Shown here in pieces: positions 8,369-8,772 of a stretch of 8,772 nucleotides of DNA. The position numbers and the translations under genes are program-made. Origin of the DNA: Proteobacteria bacterium UBA3588 (GTDB lineage: Bacteria; Pseudomonadota; Gammaproteobacteria; Thiohalomonadales; Thiohalomonadaceae); the NCBI GenBank assembly GCA_002376325.1, contig DFMR01000133.1, positions 1-8,772 on the forward strand. Direction: 5' to 3'. Each line of letters starts with the position of its first letter. Within the stretch, counting starts at the first letter, position 1. The notes under the pieces are model-generated. The model ran no database searches. It was not told the DNA's origin and saw only the letters and a program-made list of their open reading frames with translations.

Positions 8369-8417
8369 ACAACTGACGCTGACGGTGGACGTCGTGTTCC
8401 GTGTGCTGGGCAAATAG
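8316..8417 (+). pseudogene. Orphan second copy of the 3' end of the rlmA-like gene
   Basis: This segment encodes a 33-residue C-terminal fragment (PHLYRAPKAGKEAAARLEQL, then TLTVDVVFRVLGK) ending in TAG at 8415-8417. It has no start codon or ribosome binding site. It matches 31-135, identically for the first 53 bp and then with substitutions that change Arg-Leu-Thr-Pro to Gln-Leu-Thr-Leu and Gly-Thr-Arg to Gly-Lys at the end. It lies three bases after the kdpE stop and is in the kdpE frame, but the TAA intervenes. It is either the displaced original end of the gene or a copy made during acquisition of kdp. It is not expected to be translated. Confidence 0.85.
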
Positions 8418-8422
8418 AGATC

Positions 8423-8492
8423 GTAGGCCCGATTGCGCACAGCGCTATCGGGCAAACACCGCCGGACACCGCTCACGCTATGTCCGGCCTAC
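8423..8492. repeat. BIME-like element, copy 1 (paired inverted REP hairpins)
   Basis: The element starts with GTAG and ends with CTAC, so each half has a GTAG foot on its own strand. The left hairpin (8423-8453) has a GCCCGAT/ATCGGGC stem with an inner GCGC/GCGC stem. The right one (8461-8488) has a GCCGGACA/TGTCCGGC stem. They are joined by AAACACC. This is the architecture of enterobacterial REP/BIME sequences, which are mobilised by REP-associated tyrosine transposases (RAYT) that recognise GTAG next to the hairpin. It lies five bases after the rlmA-tail stop. In RNA, the hairpins could protect or end the kdp transcript. Confidence 0.85.
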
Positions 8493-8546
8493 CGTGCCGA
8501 TACCGACGGTGGACATTGTATTCCGCGTGCCGAGCAAATGGAGATC
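8493..8546 (+). repeat. Spacer 1 of composite array: degenerate rlmA-tail copy
   Basis: Between BIME copies 1 and 2 lies a sequence clearly homologous to the end of the rlmA fragment: CCGACGGTGGAC, then TTCCGCGTGCC and GCAAATGGAGATC. Where the fragment at 8415-8417 has the stop TAG, this copy has TGG. In the homologous frame it reads TVDIVFRVPSKW. No start codon suggests it is expressed; it is best seen as part of the tandem repeat unit. Confidence 0.75.
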
Positions 8547-8616
8547 GTAGGCCCGATTGCGCACGGCGCTATCGGGCAAACACCGCCGGACACCGCTCAC
8601 GCTATGTCCGGCCTAC
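8547..8616. repeat. BIME-like element, copy 2
   Basis: The same 70-bp structure as copy 1, differing only at 8565 (G instead of A in the first loop). Hairpins lie at 8547-8577 and 8585-8612, with GTAG/CTAC feet and the same AAACACC linker. Confidence 0.85.
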
Positions 8617-8672
8617 GGTGCCGATGCCGACGGTGAATGTCGTGTTCCGCGTGCCGGGCAAATGGAGACACC
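8617..8672 (+). repeat. Spacer 2 of composite array: degenerate rlmA-tail copy
   Basis: A second degenerate copy of the rlmA tail, 56 bp, in the homologous frame reading TVNVVFRVPGKW, again with TGG in place of the stop. It differs from spacer 1 at about eight positions plus a 2-bp length change near its end (GACACC against GATC). Confidence 0.75.
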
Positions 8673-8742
8673 GTAGGCCCGATTGCGCACGGCGCTATCG
8701 GGCAAACACCGCCGGATACCGCTCACGCTATGTCCGGCCTAC
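8673..8742. repeat. BIME-like element, copy 3
   Basis: The same 70-bp structure. It differs from copy 2 only at 8717, where T replaces C and turns one G-C pair of the right stem into a possible G-U pair. Hairpins lie at 8673-8703 and 8711-8738. The rlmA-tail homology does not continue after this copy, so the composite array ends here. Confidence 0.85.
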
Positions 8743-8751
8743 GGTGCTTTC

Positions 8752-8772
8752 TTGGCGTCTTTGCGTCTTTGC
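8752..8772 (+). repeat. Short 8-bp direct repeat at window end
   Basis: TTGGCGTC, TTTGCGTC and the start of a third unit, TTTGC, follow each other with an 8-bp period and run off the window. From memory, similar CTTTGCGTC-like strings recur in intergenic DNA of many environmental bacteria. Its extent and role cannot be judged from the part visible here. Confidence 0.4.

Noticed and set aside
8433..8636. 67-codon plus-strand open frame in the downstream repeats
   Set aside because: It runs through BIME hairpins and spacers and its product repeats because the DNA repeats. There is no convincing ribosome binding site or family resemblance.
8423..8742. Regular repeats with spacers as a possible CRISPR array
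   Set aside because: The repeat is 70 bp and itself made of two hairpins, the spacers are homologous to each other and to rlmA, and there are only three units and no cas genes.

Overview
The window holds a complete, apparently intact high-affinity potassium uptake locus, kdpF-kdpA-kdpB-kdpC-kdpD-kdpE, all on the + strand. The high G+C content, full KdpD/KdpE pair, RlmA-like neighbour and REP/BIME-type repeats with GTAG feet suggest a Proteobacterium, most likely gamma or beta. This is inferred from gene style and repeats, not from a species match.

Layout. Bases 1-135 are the last 44 codons of an RlmA-like 23S rRNA guanine-N1 methyltransferase. Bases 136-268 are the control region, with a T-rich direct repeat of 11-nt period that resembles the E. 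coli KdpE operator. An unannotated 30-residue hydrophobic ORF (269-361) then overlaps kdpF (358-450) by ATGA, and kdpF overlaps kdpA (447-2216) by ATGA. kdpB (2234-4306), kdpC (4319-4894), kdpD (4915-7623) and kdpE (7623-8312) follow with gaps of 20 bp or less, or a 1-nt overlap, consistent with one transcription unit.

How it works, from family knowledge. KdpA is the channel-like K+-selective subunit, KdpB the P-type ATPase, KdpC the periplasm-facing accessory subunit and KdpF a small stabilising helix. KdpD senses low K+ or osmotic stress and phosphorylates KdpE, which activates the operon. All key catalytic motifs are present.

The unusual part is the flanks. Three bases after the kdpE stop lies a second copy of the end of the rlmA-like gene (8316-8417). 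Its first 53 bp are identical to the upstream copy and the rest is diverged, so the kdp cluster sits between direct repeats of the 3' end of rlmA. This looks like insertion at, or recombination into, the end of that gene. After it, bases 8423-8742 hold three nearly identical 70-bp BIME-like elements, each two inverted REP-like hairpins with GTAG feet. They are separated by spacers that are themselves degenerate copies of the rlmA tail, giving a composite tandem repeat of about 124 bp. No integrase or transposase gene is present in the window.
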